Assembly (NCBI GenBank): GCA_029258955.1
Contig: JAPDJT010000011.1
Span: 1-64,000 of the forward strand
Source: Thermoplasmatota archaeon
GTDB lineage: Archaea; Thermoplasmatota; E2; UBA202; JdFR-43
DNA: 64,000 nt
Reading direction: 5' to 3'
A model generated the notes under the pieces. The model did no database searches. It was not told the origin of the DNA and saw only the letters and a list, made by a program, of their open reading frames with translations. Every line of letters starts with the position of its first letter. Position 1 is the first letter of the stretch. Below are positions 16,116-24,669 of the stretch, piece after piece. Both the position numbers and the translations under genes were made by a program.

Positions 16116-18449
16116 CTACAAAATTTTAATCACTAGCATCTCATCACTTGCCTTATCTCCCTTACTATATGCAATAACCTTTATCTCTCGTTGCCCTAAA
16201 GAAAATTCATTCCACATCCATTGATACGGCTTATCATTATCAACAAATTTTAGTTCATCATCGATATAAAATTCGACTTTCTCTATGTCATGTGGTGCAT
16301 AAACATCTGCCTTTATTGTTATTTTTCCTATAATTATGGGTTTATTTGCAGGCAATACTGCTTTATCAAAAATATAAACTGCATTCTCCGGCTTAGTTAT
16401 TCTCACAGATATGTTACCTTCTTTACTTTCCAGCACCATAACATCATATATTTCAAGCAAAGGAACAGTGATGTTTATGTAGTTGCCATTCTCATGCAAT
16501 GCTATACTTATATTGTCATCAAAATCAGGAGAAACAACATAACAGCTTTTTATTTCAAAATCTGGTTTCCTTATACTTATGTTAATGTTTTTCTTAGCAA
16601 CAACTTCATCATTCCATTTTTTGTAATCATAATTCACCAGATGAATGACCACTCTATTTTTATTCTCCTGTAAATATGGATATGCAACAACCTTTCTATC
16701 TGCATTTTCAACATATAATGGCATATCAACATACTTTTCCACAACATTCTTCATCTCCTTCCATAGCTCTTCATCATAGTTATGATAGTAATCGTATGCA
16801 ATATCATGCATAAAAATGAATGAACCATTTCCATATTCAACCTCTCCTTCATCAATGTCAAATCCCAGAGCATAGGCATCGAAAACAACAGCTTTTCCTC
16901 CTTGCTCCACATACTGGAATATAATGTCTTTTTGCTTTAGTGTGATGTTTAAAACATTTGGAATGAAAATTAAATCATAAGGAATGAGTTGCTCCAAAGA
17001 AAGCCTTTCCTCCATATAATAACCATCTCCATCGAAAATAACTTCATAGGGCACATTTGACTCTGCAAGCATTTGGGCTAAGCCAAGATAGCTATCACTT
17101 TTATTTCTCATTCCCTCTCCATACAAATAGAGGATTGCAACCGGACTATCTATGACTCCATCATATAAATTACTGTGTTCTAAAACAAATTCATAGATGT
17201 TGGCGCATCCTAACCAATCTGATTCCTTCCCCCATACTCTTATGAACCAATTTACAAATGCTCCTCGATTTGCATAAGCTTCCGCACATAAAATGGAAAG
17301 ATAGTTGCGATATGAATGTATGTTATCTCTTGCAATATACGCTGCTTCATCAGCCCCAAGCAGAATTACGGCTGGAGCATGCGTAGAAGCATAAGCTAAC
17401 TTTTCCCATGCCACCCATTTGGCACGAGGCAAAGAAGGCAAATCTTCATCCCATGCTGTATATCTATTTTCAAAGGTAAAAAAGTCAATTAAATCAGCAA
17501 ATAGCAAGCCTTTGCACCAGTAGCCACCTATGCGAGGAGTGCCCAAAGCATATGAATTGGCAGCAATTGCCACATACTTTCCCTTTTCCTCTGCATATTT
17601 TCTAAGTTCTTCAATAAGCCTTTTCTTTGCCTGAAAATTCCCTATTTCCAGAAATTCAAAATATTCTTTGTTTAATTTATCAGCTTTTATTCTCTCATAA
17701 TATGGCAAATACATTGTTTCTGCTATTCTGCTTTTCAAATCATATGAGGATATGTTATCTATTCCAAAGATTTGTTTTAACTCTTCATCACTATATTTGC
17801 CGGCAAGATAATTGCGAAACTTTTCAATTGTTACATTGCTGAAGCCGGGAGCATCAAGCCAGTCAATGTATTGAGAGATCCACTGATACATTGGAATGAA
17901 GCCGGAGCCTTGTATTTCATCAAGCACAATTAAATCTGCTCCAGCATCTATTGCTTTCTTTCCGTGTTCAATGCACCAATCAATAAACTCATCATTTAAA
18001 GCATTCATCCAGTATGATTTTGCCTCATAGTCCCAATAACAAAGCTTGCCATCTATACTTCTACAAGCCCATTTTTCAAGCTTATCTCCTTGGAATGAAT
18101 AATGCCCCTGTGTTGTTAAAATAGTTGCAGGAACAAGTAACCCTTGTTCATGTTGTGCCTGCACAAATTCCTTATCACTTTCATATTCTCTGCCTGAAAG
18201 AAGAGATTCAAGATGTCTTCCAAAAGCAAAAGGGGACGACAAATTCCCAGCAAAATATCCATTCCATAAGCCATTTACGGTAATGTGAAATAATTTTACA
18301 TCATCTGGTGGTAAAGCAACCATATCATATACCTGAGGCAAAAGAAACCACTCATTTTTTATTTTGGATGAATTGCCATCCTCTACCAATATAAAAGAAG
18401 ATGAAACCAATATGGCTACAACCAACAAAATGCATATTTTTATTTTCAT
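16116..18449 (-). CDS. Secreted glycosidase-like protein (TIM barrel, GATase-like and Ig-like domains), paralog 1
   Basis: 777 residues. Signal peptide at 1-22. Residues about 50-430 resemble a GH42-type (beta/alpha)8 barrel, with IDAGADLIVLDEIQGSGF (D177, E178) and KYVAIAANSYAL as candidate active-site strands. Residues about 440-560 resemble the beta-galactosidase trimerisation domain, a GATase-like Rossmann fold (YDLIFIPNVLN, VEQGGKAVVFDAYALG). The C-terminal 90 residues are an Ig-like sandwich (IIIGKITIKAD, VEFYIDDELK, PYQWMWNE). The same architecture and C-terminal domain recur in the 20.6-23.0 kb gene. It probably degrades an external polysaccharide or glycoprotein; the linkage is unknown. 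Confidence 0.7.
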   Translation of the reverse strand: MKIKICILLVVAILVSSSFILVEDGNSSKIKNEWFLLPQVYDMVALPPDDVKLFHITVNGLWNGYFAGNLSSPFAFGRHLESLLSGREYESDKEFVQAQHEQGLLVPATILTTQGHYSFQGDKLEKWACRSIDGKLCYWDYEAKSYWMNALNDEFIDWCIEHGKKAIDAGADLIVLDEIQGSGFIPMYQWISQYIDWLDAPGFSNVTIEKFRNYLAGKYSDEELKQIFGIDNISSYDLKSRIAETMYLPYYERIKADKLNKEYFEFLEIGNFQAKKRLIEELRKYAEEKGKYVAIAANSYALGTPRIGGYWCKGLLFADLIDFFTFENRYTAWDEDLPSLPRAKWVAWEKLAYASTHAPAVILLGADEAAYIARDNIHSYRNYLSILCAEAYANRGAFVNWFIRVWGKESDWLGCANIYEFVLEHSNLYDGVIDSPVAILYLYGEGMRNKSDSYLGLAQMLAESNVPYEVIFDGDGYYMEERLSLEQLIPYDLIFIPNVLNITLKQKDIIFQYVEQGGKAVVFDAYALGFDIDEGEVEYGNGSFIFMHDIAYDYYHNYDEELWKEMKNVVEKYVDMPLYVENADRKVVAYPYLQENKNRVVIHLVNYDYKKWNDEVVAKKNINISIRKPDFEIKSCYVVSPDFDDNISIALHENGNYINITVPLLEIYDVMVLESKEGNISVRITKPENAVYIFDKAVLPANKPIIIGKITIKADVYAPHDIEKVEFYIDDELKFVDNDKPYQWMWNEFSLGQREIKVIAYSKGDKASDEMLVIKIL

Positions 18450-18560
18450 ATTTTATTGAAATGGGCTTATCTGTTTTATATTTTCCTGTATTGTGATAAT
18501 ATTAACTTGGTTATGCGAGAAGTATACAATTTCTTTTATTTGCTAAATCAAAAATTTGTC

Positions 18561-19084
18561 TCATACTTTCTTTTCTTTTTGTAGTCTGGAGTTGATATAA
18601 TTCTCTCCTGTTATGCTTATTTTATATTCTGGAGATTTACCCTTTGTAGTTTTAGATAACTTTATTAAATACGCTTTTTTAGCACCTGATAGTATTCTCA
18701 TATCTCTTGCTATGTCTGAAGGCAGTGGAATAGATGCCTCTCTAAGTAAATTTGAAACGTCTTTAGGTGTTACTTTTTCTTTGCCTAATTTTTTATTAAG
18801 CCAATATACTGCAATTAGAGATTTATCTTGTTCACTCTTAGGATTAAATGTCTTATAAAACTCTGCAAAAGATTCATAAGGTATCTCATCAATCTTCGAA
18901 CTAGGTAGTATATTTCTTGGAATTTCCTCCTTTTCCGCCTCCGTTTCAGATATTGCTTTCCACATCTGTTTTCTTACTATCTCAACAAGTTCCTAATCTC
19001 TTCTTTTACAAACTCTTTATCTCCTTCAACCTCTATCTCTCCACTTTGGAGGTTTATTTTTATCCTATATTTTCCATTTTTCAT
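18561..19084 (-). pseudogene. Small protein of the HEPN-linked locus, paralog B, frameshifted
   Basis: ATG at 19084 opens MKNGKYRIKINLQSGEIEVE and reaches GDKEFVKEEI. Near 18993 the frame shifts by one base; without the shift it continues ELVEIVRKQMWKAISETEA into the downstream 134-codon frame to the stop at 18561. The joined product of about 173 residues has an N-terminal beta segment shared with paralog A (YRIKINL..GE.E.EGDKEFVK), a linker, and a C-terminal winged-helix-like part (DKSLIAVYWLNKKLG, KVTPKDVSNLLREA). An ATG at 18965 could still give the C-terminal part alone. The cause may be real decay or a sequence error. Confidence 0.6.
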
Positions 19085-19151
19085 TTTATTACCGCGTTTA
19101 TTCTATTTTCTTTTGATGGGTCCAACATAACTTAAATATACATAATAATGT

Positions 19152-19185
19152 ATTTAAATCTTAAAAATCTTACGCAAAAGAAAAG
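19152..19185 (-). promoter_or_regulatory. Duplicated promoter block, copy B
   Basis: This block is nearly identical (2 differences in 34 nt) to the block at 20567-20600. On the minus strand it carries CTTTTGCG(T/C)AAGA followed by TTTTTAAGATTTAAAT, a BRE/TATA-like arrangement. It lies about 70-100 nt upstream of the frameshifted small protein gene, so the leader would be longer than usual in this genome. Confidence 0.6.
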
Positions 19186-19226
19186 AACTTGTTAACCCAC
19201 TTATTAAATGTTTGGATATATCAAAT

Positions 19227-19988
19227 TTATTGTAATTCTTCTTTAAATTTATTTTCTACATAAGCAATTCCTTTCCTAGTTATTATGTTTTCTTTGTTTT
19301 TTCTATAAACAAATCCTTTATCATCTAATCTTTTTAGAACAGTATTTATATATGTTGTGGTTTTAATCCATCTCTTTAATTCATTAGTCGATACTGGATT
19401 AGGATGTTTTTTATAGAGAATAATTAAAATCTGATCCGGTATGGAAATAGATGGATTCAAAATTTTTATATCATTTCCAAATTCTTCTAATATCGGCACT
19501 TTTTTATCCACCATAGAATCTATTATGCTTTGTATCTCCTTTTCATTTTTTGTATGATATAATCTAACCAGCTCTGCCATAATCCAATCACACGTTGAAA
19601 CGACATAAGATGCATCAATATGATTTGGGTTTATATCCTTTACATGAGCTCCTCCTCTTTTACTGCGAAAAGTGTATAATGAGTAAAGAATTCTTGGGAT
19701 CATGATTCTTATTGATTCAGGGAAATCTTGTTTGGGTAGATTTTCAAATTTTTTAAGTGTTTCCGATATTCTTAACTCCTCATCAAGGGATGTAAAATTG
19801 CCAGTAGTTATATATTCTAGTACCCTTATCGTAATTTCTACGAACTTTCCAATTTTTTCCACACATTCTTCATCTTTTCCTAACCAGAAACTCTCCTTTA
19901 TTTTTTTATAGATTTCAACTTGCTTTTTAAGCAATAATGGGTCAACCTGTTTGCTGAGTGCTTTTGCTATATTTTCCATGTTAATCAT
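19227..19988 (-). CDS. HEPN-like domain protein with C-terminal winged helix, possible defence effector
   Basis: 253 residues. An all-helical N-terminal part (about 5-150) contains FRSKRGGAHVKDINPNH; R108 and H115 fit the R-x(4-6)-H pattern of HEPN ribonucleases, followed by DASYVVSTCDWIMAELVRLY. Similar KRGGxH segments appear in abortive-infection-type proteins. Residues about 183-245 form a winged helix (LIILYKKHPNPVSTNELKRW, VLKRLDDKGFVYRKNK). It starts 2 nt after the stop of small protein A, so the two are one operon. The HEPN call is from the motif and helix pattern only; RNase activity is inferred. Confidence 0.55.
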   Translation of the reverse strand: MINMENIAKALSKQVDPLLLKKQVEIYKKIKESFWLGKDEECVEKIGKFVEITIRVLEYITTGNFTSLDEELRISETLKKFENLPKQDFPESIRIMIPRILYSLYTFRSKRGGAHVKDINPNHIDASYVVSTCDWIMAELVRLYHTKNEKEIQSIIDSMVDKKVPILEEFGNDIKILNPSISIPDQILIILYKKHPNPVSTNELKRWIKTTTYINTVLKRLDDKGFVYRKNKENIITRKGIAYVENKFKEELQ

Positions 19989-19990
19989 CT

Positions 19991-20470
19991 CTATTTTTCT
20001 TTGGGAAGTTCGTGCTCTACAAAATATATTCCATGTGGAGATAATTTGTATTCTCCTTTAGAAACTTCTTCATACCATCCGTATCTATTTTTGCCATCAA
20101 TTACAGTTTGCCAGATATTCTTAGGTGGTTTTTGACCCGAAACAGCCCATATCTTTTTCATATCTTCCCTAGTAAAGGAGTTCTTGCCCTCGTATTTTAT
20201 CAAGTAGTATGCTAATACTACACTCGTTTGCATTGCCCCTTTAGGTTTTTTCTCTTTAATAAACTCTTTAATATATGGTTTAGTTTCCTCGAACTCCTTT
20301 TCTGTTTTCTTAATTCGGATCCCTTCTTTTACATGAGGATATTCCTCTAAGAATTTTCGCAGTTCATCCAACAATGTTTTTACCTCTGTTTTCACAAATT
20401 CTTTGTCTCCTTCTATCTCTACTTCACCGATATGTAAGTTTATTTTTATTCTATATTTTGCCTCTTCTAT
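19991..20470 (-). CDS. Small protein of the HEPN-linked locus, paralog A, with probable ATA start
   Basis: The first standard start is GTG at 20395 (134 residues). The frame, however, stays open upstream and reads IEEAKYRIKINLHIGEVEIE then GDKEFVKTEV, clearly homologous to the ATG-started N-terminus of paralog B. The position of that ATG is here ATA (20468-20470), preceded by the strong site GGAGGGTGAT. Either ATA is used, or the normal start was lost and GTG now serves. The N-terminal beta segment is followed by a helical linker and a winged-helix-like C-terminus (TSVVLAYYLIKYEGKNSFTR, WYEEVSKGEYKLSPHGIYFV). Operon with the HEPN-like gene. Confidence 0.6.
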   Translation of the reverse strand: MEEAKYRIKINLHIGEVEIEGDKEFVKTEVKTLLDELRKFLEEYPHVKEGIRIKKTEKEFEETKPYIKEFIKEKKPKGAMQTSVVLAYYLIKYEGKNSFTREDMKKIWAVSGQKPPKNIWQTVIDGKNRYGWYEEVSKGEYKLSPHGIYFVEHELPKEK

Positions 20471-20566
20471 TTTATCACCCTCCTTTTATCCTTCATTGTT
20501 ATTATTCATATAACTCCCAAATTGGGGTTATAGTGAAATTTCTCAATTATGTTATACATTATTATC

Positions 20567-20600
20567 ATTTAAATCTTAAAAATCTTGCGCAAAAGAAAAA
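20567..20600 (-). promoter_or_regulatory. Duplicated promoter block, copy A
   Basis: Twin of the block at 19152-19185, about 100 nt upstream of the ATA start of small protein A. The similarity continues for about 15 nt on the TATACAT(A/T)A(T/A)TAAT side. The shared block implies that the two transcription units are co-regulated or arose by duplication. Confidence 0.6.
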
Positions 20601-20629
20601 GAGATAGAAGCAAGCTTATCGATATTACG

Positions 20630-22957
20630 TTATATGTTAATTATCCATATTTCTTGTTCATCTTCTGCCAATGTATTTTCATTATATGCCACAACCTTCA
20701 TTGTATATTTTCCTACAGCTGTTTCATCCCATGTCCATTGATATGGCGGGGAATCATCCTCATGTTTAAGCTCATCATTCACATAAAATTCCACTTTATT
20801 CCCATTTGTTTCTGCTTCAATTGTTATCCTTCCTATTATAACAGCTTTATCATATGCGATAGGCATTATTTCTCTATCCATGAAATAAAGCATTCCTTCT
20901 CTTGGCTTTGTTATGGCTACATATAACTTACTTTCATTTAATGAATATAGTAAAGTCGCCTCTGTGTAAATTTTGAAGCTTATTATGCTTTCATCTTTTT
21001 CCTTTTTTACATCCACGTTCCTCCATTCTCCCATAAAATCGAGCAGTTTCGCTTCCGTTACATTTCCTCTTATTCTAATTTCTATATCTTGCGGAGAAGG
21101 AACAGCATTTTTCCATCTTATTCCATTAAAATTTAAAATGTGAATCATTTTTTGGCTACCTTTTTCATATGGAATTGCAATAACCTTCCCTGTGATGCTA
21201 AAAGGCAAAGAAATGTTTGCTTCATCAATCATATTTAAAAATTCATCCCTTATTTCCTCTGCCTCTTTTTCATAACTAAAATTGCTCCATGGTTGCGCCG
21301 CCCAGTAATAATATCTGCCTAAGGGGGTTATTGTAAAAATTGCTTTTCCCTTGCCATATTCATTTTCATAAATTTGCCAATCTTTTGCTTCATCATAACT
21401 CACTCCAAAAACATCGCTTAAGAGAAAATTATCTCGCTTTGCTCCATATTTTGTGTATAGCGAGCTTTCATTTATTACAACAATTTTTCCTCCATTGGTA
21501 ACATATTGCCTTATTTTTTCTGCTTCGCTTTCATCCATGCATGCATAATCTGGCAATATAATCAAATCATATTTGGAAAGATTGTCTAAATCTCTTTCCG
21601 TTATCACTTCAAAAGGTATATTTGATTCGATGAGCATCATTAAAATTCCCTTGATGCCATCATGATATGCATATCCTTCCCAACTTCCTCTATCAAGATA
21701 ATCTAAAGTATAACGTGAAAATACGACGGCTACATTTGCTTCATAGTTCCATCCATAGAAATGTTCGTCATGACTGCTAAGCCATTCAAAGAAATCATGC
21801 ATAAATTGTTCATCAACTATACCTGCCATTCCTATGTCTCCAGATGTATAATAATTGAAGCCCATTGTTATAACTAAGGAGGCATGAAATCTTGCTAAAT
21901 CTACTTTTCCATGCTTAACATAAGAAAGGAGCCATGATGCATCTTTCCCAGCTTTTAAATCAAAATCACGCCATAGCTTAAGTGTAGCAAGCATATGAAG
22001 CCATCTGTAATACTGGCATTCATAATATGGACCAGTATATTCATGGGCTATTGCATCGCAAACATATGGCATTCTTGAAATGTCGGAAGCAACTTGAGTT
22101 GTATGAACGCTTCCATCTGAAGAAGTTTCAATTATAAGCTTGCAATCTGGATTTCCTTCTTTTATTGCATTATAAAAATCTCTTACAAAATCAAGAATTT
22201 GTTTATAACGCCACTCAACAAATTTGAGCCATACTTCGTCATTCCAATCTGGTTGAATTGGAGGAGTTGGTAGCAATAAGCCAGTATCATTGTAAAAATC
22301 TCCCCTACTATATTCATCAACTGTACTCCATTGATTCTGCCAGTCATCACCAAATTCAAAGCAGAGATGAGGAACATCAAACCAAATGGCATCTACACCT
22401 GTAGAAGCAACTTCTTTTGCAATATTCATTATGATTTTGCGATACTCCTTATTGCTTGGACTAAGCCAAACATCCTCGCTTGTTTCATCAACCCAGAAAG
22501 GCATCCCTGACATTGAGCCATAAAAAACTGCTTTTCTTCCATCTATGCCTACTTGCAACCATTCTGGATGATCAGTATAGGTGCTATTTTTTCCATCATC
22601 ATCTCTGCCATCCTTGTTCAAATCAGAATCATATGTTTGCATTTCCAATGGACCAATATAAACCATGTATTTTATTTCTGGGTAATGAGAATGAACATAC
22701 TCCACGCGTTGCCTAAATTCATTTAAACTTTCATTGAAATAGAGTATGCGCCCTTGATAAGTGTCGCTAAAATCAGCCCAATCTAAAATTACATTTACTC
22801 CATTGCTGACAGCTCTAGCCAAACCTTCTTCCCATGACAAATCATAGCCGTAGGGGGTGGAAATTCTAGCGTGGATAAGCCAGTCATCTTGTTTTTCATT
22901 TGATAATATATAAAAGCTACTGAGTATAATAAGAAACGCTATTATTACTGCTTTCAT
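20630..22957 (-). CDS. Secreted glycosidase-like protein (TIM barrel, GATase-like and Ig-like domains), paralog 2
   Basis: 775 residues. A signal peptide (1-19) precedes a (beta/alpha)8-like region (about 30-410) with GVNVILDWADFS, VDAIWFDVPHLCFEFGDDW (D195) and CKLIIETSSDGS (E277 or E278) as likely active-site strands. A GATase-like trimerisation domain (about 430-540) has YDLIILPDYACMDESEAEKI and NGGKIVVINESSL. The C-terminal Ig-like domain has VIIGRITIEAE, VEFYVNDELKHED and PPYQWTWDE. The layout equals that of the 16.1-18.4 kb gene but the sequence is divergent, so it is an old duplication. Exact hydrolase family is unclear. Confidence 0.7.
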   Translation of the reverse strand: MKAVIIAFLIILSSFYILSNEKQDDWLIHARISTPYGYDLSWEEGLARAVSNGVNVILDWADFSDTYQGRILYFNESLNEFRQRVEYVHSHYPEIKYMVYIGPLEMQTYDSDLNKDGRDDDGKNSTYTDHPEWLQVGIDGRKAVFYGSMSGMPFWVDETSEDVWLSPSNKEYRKIIMNIAKEVASTGVDAIWFDVPHLCFEFGDDWQNQWSTVDEYSRGDFYNDTGLLLPTPPIQPDWNDEVWLKFVEWRYKQILDFVRDFYNAIKEGNPDCKLIIETSSDGSVHTTQVASDISRMPYVCDAIAHEYTGPYYECQYYRWLHMLATLKLWRDFDLKAGKDASWLLSYVKHGKVDLARFHASLVITMGFNYYTSGDIGMAGIVDEQFMHDFFEWLSSHDEHFYGWNYEANVAVVFSRYTLDYLDRGSWEGYAYHDGIKGILMMLIESNIPFEVITERDLDNLSKYDLIILPDYACMDESEAEKIRQYVTNGGKIVVINESSLYTKYGAKRDNFLLSDVFGVSYDEAKDWQIYENEYGKGKAIFTITPLGRYYYWAAQPWSNFSYEKEAEEIRDEFLNMIDEANISLPFSITGKVIAIPYEKGSQKMIHILNFNGIRWKNAVPSPQDIEIRIRGNVTEAKLLDFMGEWRNVDVKKEKDESIISFKIYTEATLLYSLNESKLYVAITKPREGMLYFMDREIMPIAYDKAVIIGRITIEAETNGNKVEFYVNDELKHEDDSPPYQWTWDETAVGKYTMKVVAYNENTLAEDEQEIWIINI

Positions 22958-23003
22958 ATTATGTCATTATAAATGGAAAATAAATCTTGTGTTTATTTAA
23001 ATT

Positions 23004-23095
23004 AATGAATAAATGGAAAAATTATTTGTCATTAGCGTGTTGCTATGAATTATTCTTTTCATAGCAATCTCTCTTTCCATTAATTTTTTGATAAA
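23004..23095. repeat. Dispersed palindromic element, copy 6
   Basis: Left arm TTAATGAATAAATGGAAAAA then TTTGTCATTAGC; right arm CATAGCAATCTCTCTTTCCA then TTAATTTTTTGATAAATC. The arms pair over more than 25 positions with few mismatches. The loop TGTTGCTATGAATTATTC differs from other copies. Confidence 0.7.
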
Positions 23096-23102
23096 TCTAT
23101 TT

Positions 23103-23528
23103 TTATTCCTTGATAACAATCTCTACTTTTTCGCAAATTCCAATTGTTTTTGTTGGAATTGGATATATTTCTCTTGGTGGAAGGAACCACATTAGAAAAC
23201 CACCGGGAGATATTATTCCGGTAAAATGAGTCATATTTATCTGAAATGCACCAGTATATTGGTAAATTACTTCTCCTGAAAAATTCCTAATTATGACTCT
23301 TGAATCTCTATACCAACCTTTCCCATAGTAGATAATTACCTTATTATCTATGCCCAAGCCAGGAAGTATTGCATGTGTTCCTTCTATCTTCCAAGGCTCT
23401 CCAGGTCCAGAACAATGTATTAAAACCCTATAAAATTCTATTTCATTATTTCTTTCACTATTTGATTTCATAATAGTGAAACAAAAAAGCAATATAGCAC
23501 ATAACACAAATAATTTCCACTGCTTCAT
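23103..23528 (-). CDS. Secreted protein of unknown function
   Basis: 141 residues. The first about 23 residues form a signal peptide or anchor (MKQWKLFVLCAILLFCFTIM). The mature part is beta-rich: FYRVLIHCSGPGEPWKIEGT, KVIIYYGKGWYRDSRVIIRN, GAFQINMTHFTGIISPGGFL, and KVEIVIKE at the end. No family is recognised. Palindromic elements flank it on both sides. Confidence 0.65.
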   Translation of the reverse strand: MKQWKLFVLCAILLFCFTIMKSNSERNNEIEFYRVLIHCSGPGEPWKIEGTHAILPGLGIDNKVIIYYGKGWYRDSRVIIRNFSGEVIYQYTGAFQINMTHFTGIISPGGFLMWFLPPREIYPIPTKTIGICEKVEIVIKE

Positions 23529-23578
23529 AGAGTATTAATTATTTTATTTATATAATTTTATCATTTAGAGTCGTTAAA

Positions 23579-23701
23579 AAATGAATGAAAAAGTTGTCAT
23601 TAGCTATTATTGCATGGGAGAGAATTTATTATGCAACATCCTATTTTCATGGTGTTAATGGCTTTATTGCATATGGAATTTACTATGGCAATATCTTCAT
23701 G
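23579..23701. repeat. Dispersed palindromic element, copies 7 and 8 in tandem
   Basis: The first unit (23579-23650) reads AAATGAATGAAAAAGTTGTC, ATTAGCTATTATTGCATGGG, AGAGAATTTATTATGCAACA and ends TTTTCAT. A second unit lacking the outer left arm follows at once (23650-23701): GGCTTTATTGCATATGGAAT then TTACTATGGCAATATCTTCA. This is the only tandem arrangement seen and shows how well the loop and right arm are kept. Confidence 0.7.
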
Positions 23702-23711
23702 CAATATAGCA

Positions 23712-24422
23712 TTATAACAAATTTTCTTGCATTCTATCCAACTCAATAATTTTTTGTCTAACATATCTTATGCATGAAATGGCAAAAATTATTGCAATAA
23801 AAATACCTGTTAGTCCGCCAAGCAATTCAAAAGATAAAACAAAATTATAGAAGGAATGTATAGCCATTGCTAAAATGAAATAATGAAGAACAGCTGAAAA
23901 TTTTTCTATACCCATCAAATATTTGCTATACCCATATCCAGTTAAGGCTGTTGCAGAAGCATGCAAAAGACAGCCACCAATACTTCTAATAGCGACTAAA
24001 ATAAAAAATAGAAGAAGCCCATAGGACAAAAAGCCCATTGCATAAAATAAATTTTCAGTTGCAGAAAATCCTAAGCCAGCTATAGCTCCATAAACTAAAC
24101 CATCTTCAACTTCATTTATCTCCTTTTTTACTCCTTTTAATGACAAAGCTAAAGGCTTGGTAAGTTCCTCTGCAAAAGGAGCAATAATTACAGCTATAAT
24201 AAAAGAAGCAATGCTATAATCTTTGAATGATGAATAAACTGGTATGCTGAGCAGAATTTCTAGAATTAAAGAAGCAATTATAGCGATGCTTGCTCCCCAC
24301 AAAAAGGCAATAAATATTGCATGCCAAGGTTCCCTTTCATACTTTTCTGTATTCCTTATCCATATTGCATATATTGCAGGAGGAAGAAAAGAAATAATGA
24401 ATAGCATGATGAATTTAATCAT
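23712..24422 (-). CDS. prsW: PrsW-family intramembrane metalloprotease-like protein
   Basis: 236 residues, with about seven hydrophobic segments. The signature glutamates and histidines of the PrsW/CPBP-like superfamily are present: APFAEELTKPLAL (EE, about 80-92), EVEDGLVYGAIAGLGFSATEN (about 105-125), LLHASATALTGYGY, and AMAIHSFYNFVL near 195. The family cleaves membrane anti-sigma factors in bacteria; the archaeal substrate is unknown. It is flanked by dispersed palindromes on both sides and stands alone. Confidence 0.85.
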   Translation of the reverse strand: MIKFIMLFIISFLPPAIYAIWIRNTEKYEREPWHAIFIAFLWGASIAIIASLILEILLSIPVYSSFKDYSIASFIIAVIIAPFAEELTKPLALSLKGVKKEINEVEDGLVYGAIAGLGFSATENLFYAMGFLSYGLLLFFILVAIRSIGGCLLHASATALTGYGYSKYLMGIEKFSAVLHYFILAMAIHSFYNFVLSFELLGGLTGIFIAIIFAISCIRYVRQKIIELDRMQENLL

Positions 24423-24521
24423 AAAAATGAAAGAAGAGGATTTATAAAAGAGTTAGGAAAATAGGACTATCGAAAAATTAATGGAATAAGATGTAATATA
24501 GTAGGTTCTCTTCATTGAAAA

Positions 24522-24631
24522 TTAATGAAAACTTTGGCTACCATTGCAAGAAGATATCAATTACACACATACAATAACCAAATAAAACCACATCTTTCAT
24601 TAAAAAATTGCAATAGCAACCATTTCATTTT
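24522..24631. repeat. Dispersed palindromic element, copy 9, expanded
   Basis: Left arm TTAATGAAAACTTTGGCTAC then CATTGCAAGAAGATAT. A first right arm ends CACATCTTTCATT, and a second right arm AATTGCAATAGCAACCATTT then CATTTT follows. It looks like two overlapping or rearranged copies. It lies downstream of the 13-gene operon, where the transcript would end. Confidence 0.55.
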
Positions 24632-24669
24632 CAATATAAAATTTTAGAATAAAAAGAAAGAGAGAAAAA

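Noticed and set aside
24522-24631. Palindrome after tfrA as an ordinary transcription terminator
   Set aside because: No consistent T-run follows, and the same element occurs upstream of genes and in clusters, so a terminator role alone does not explain it.
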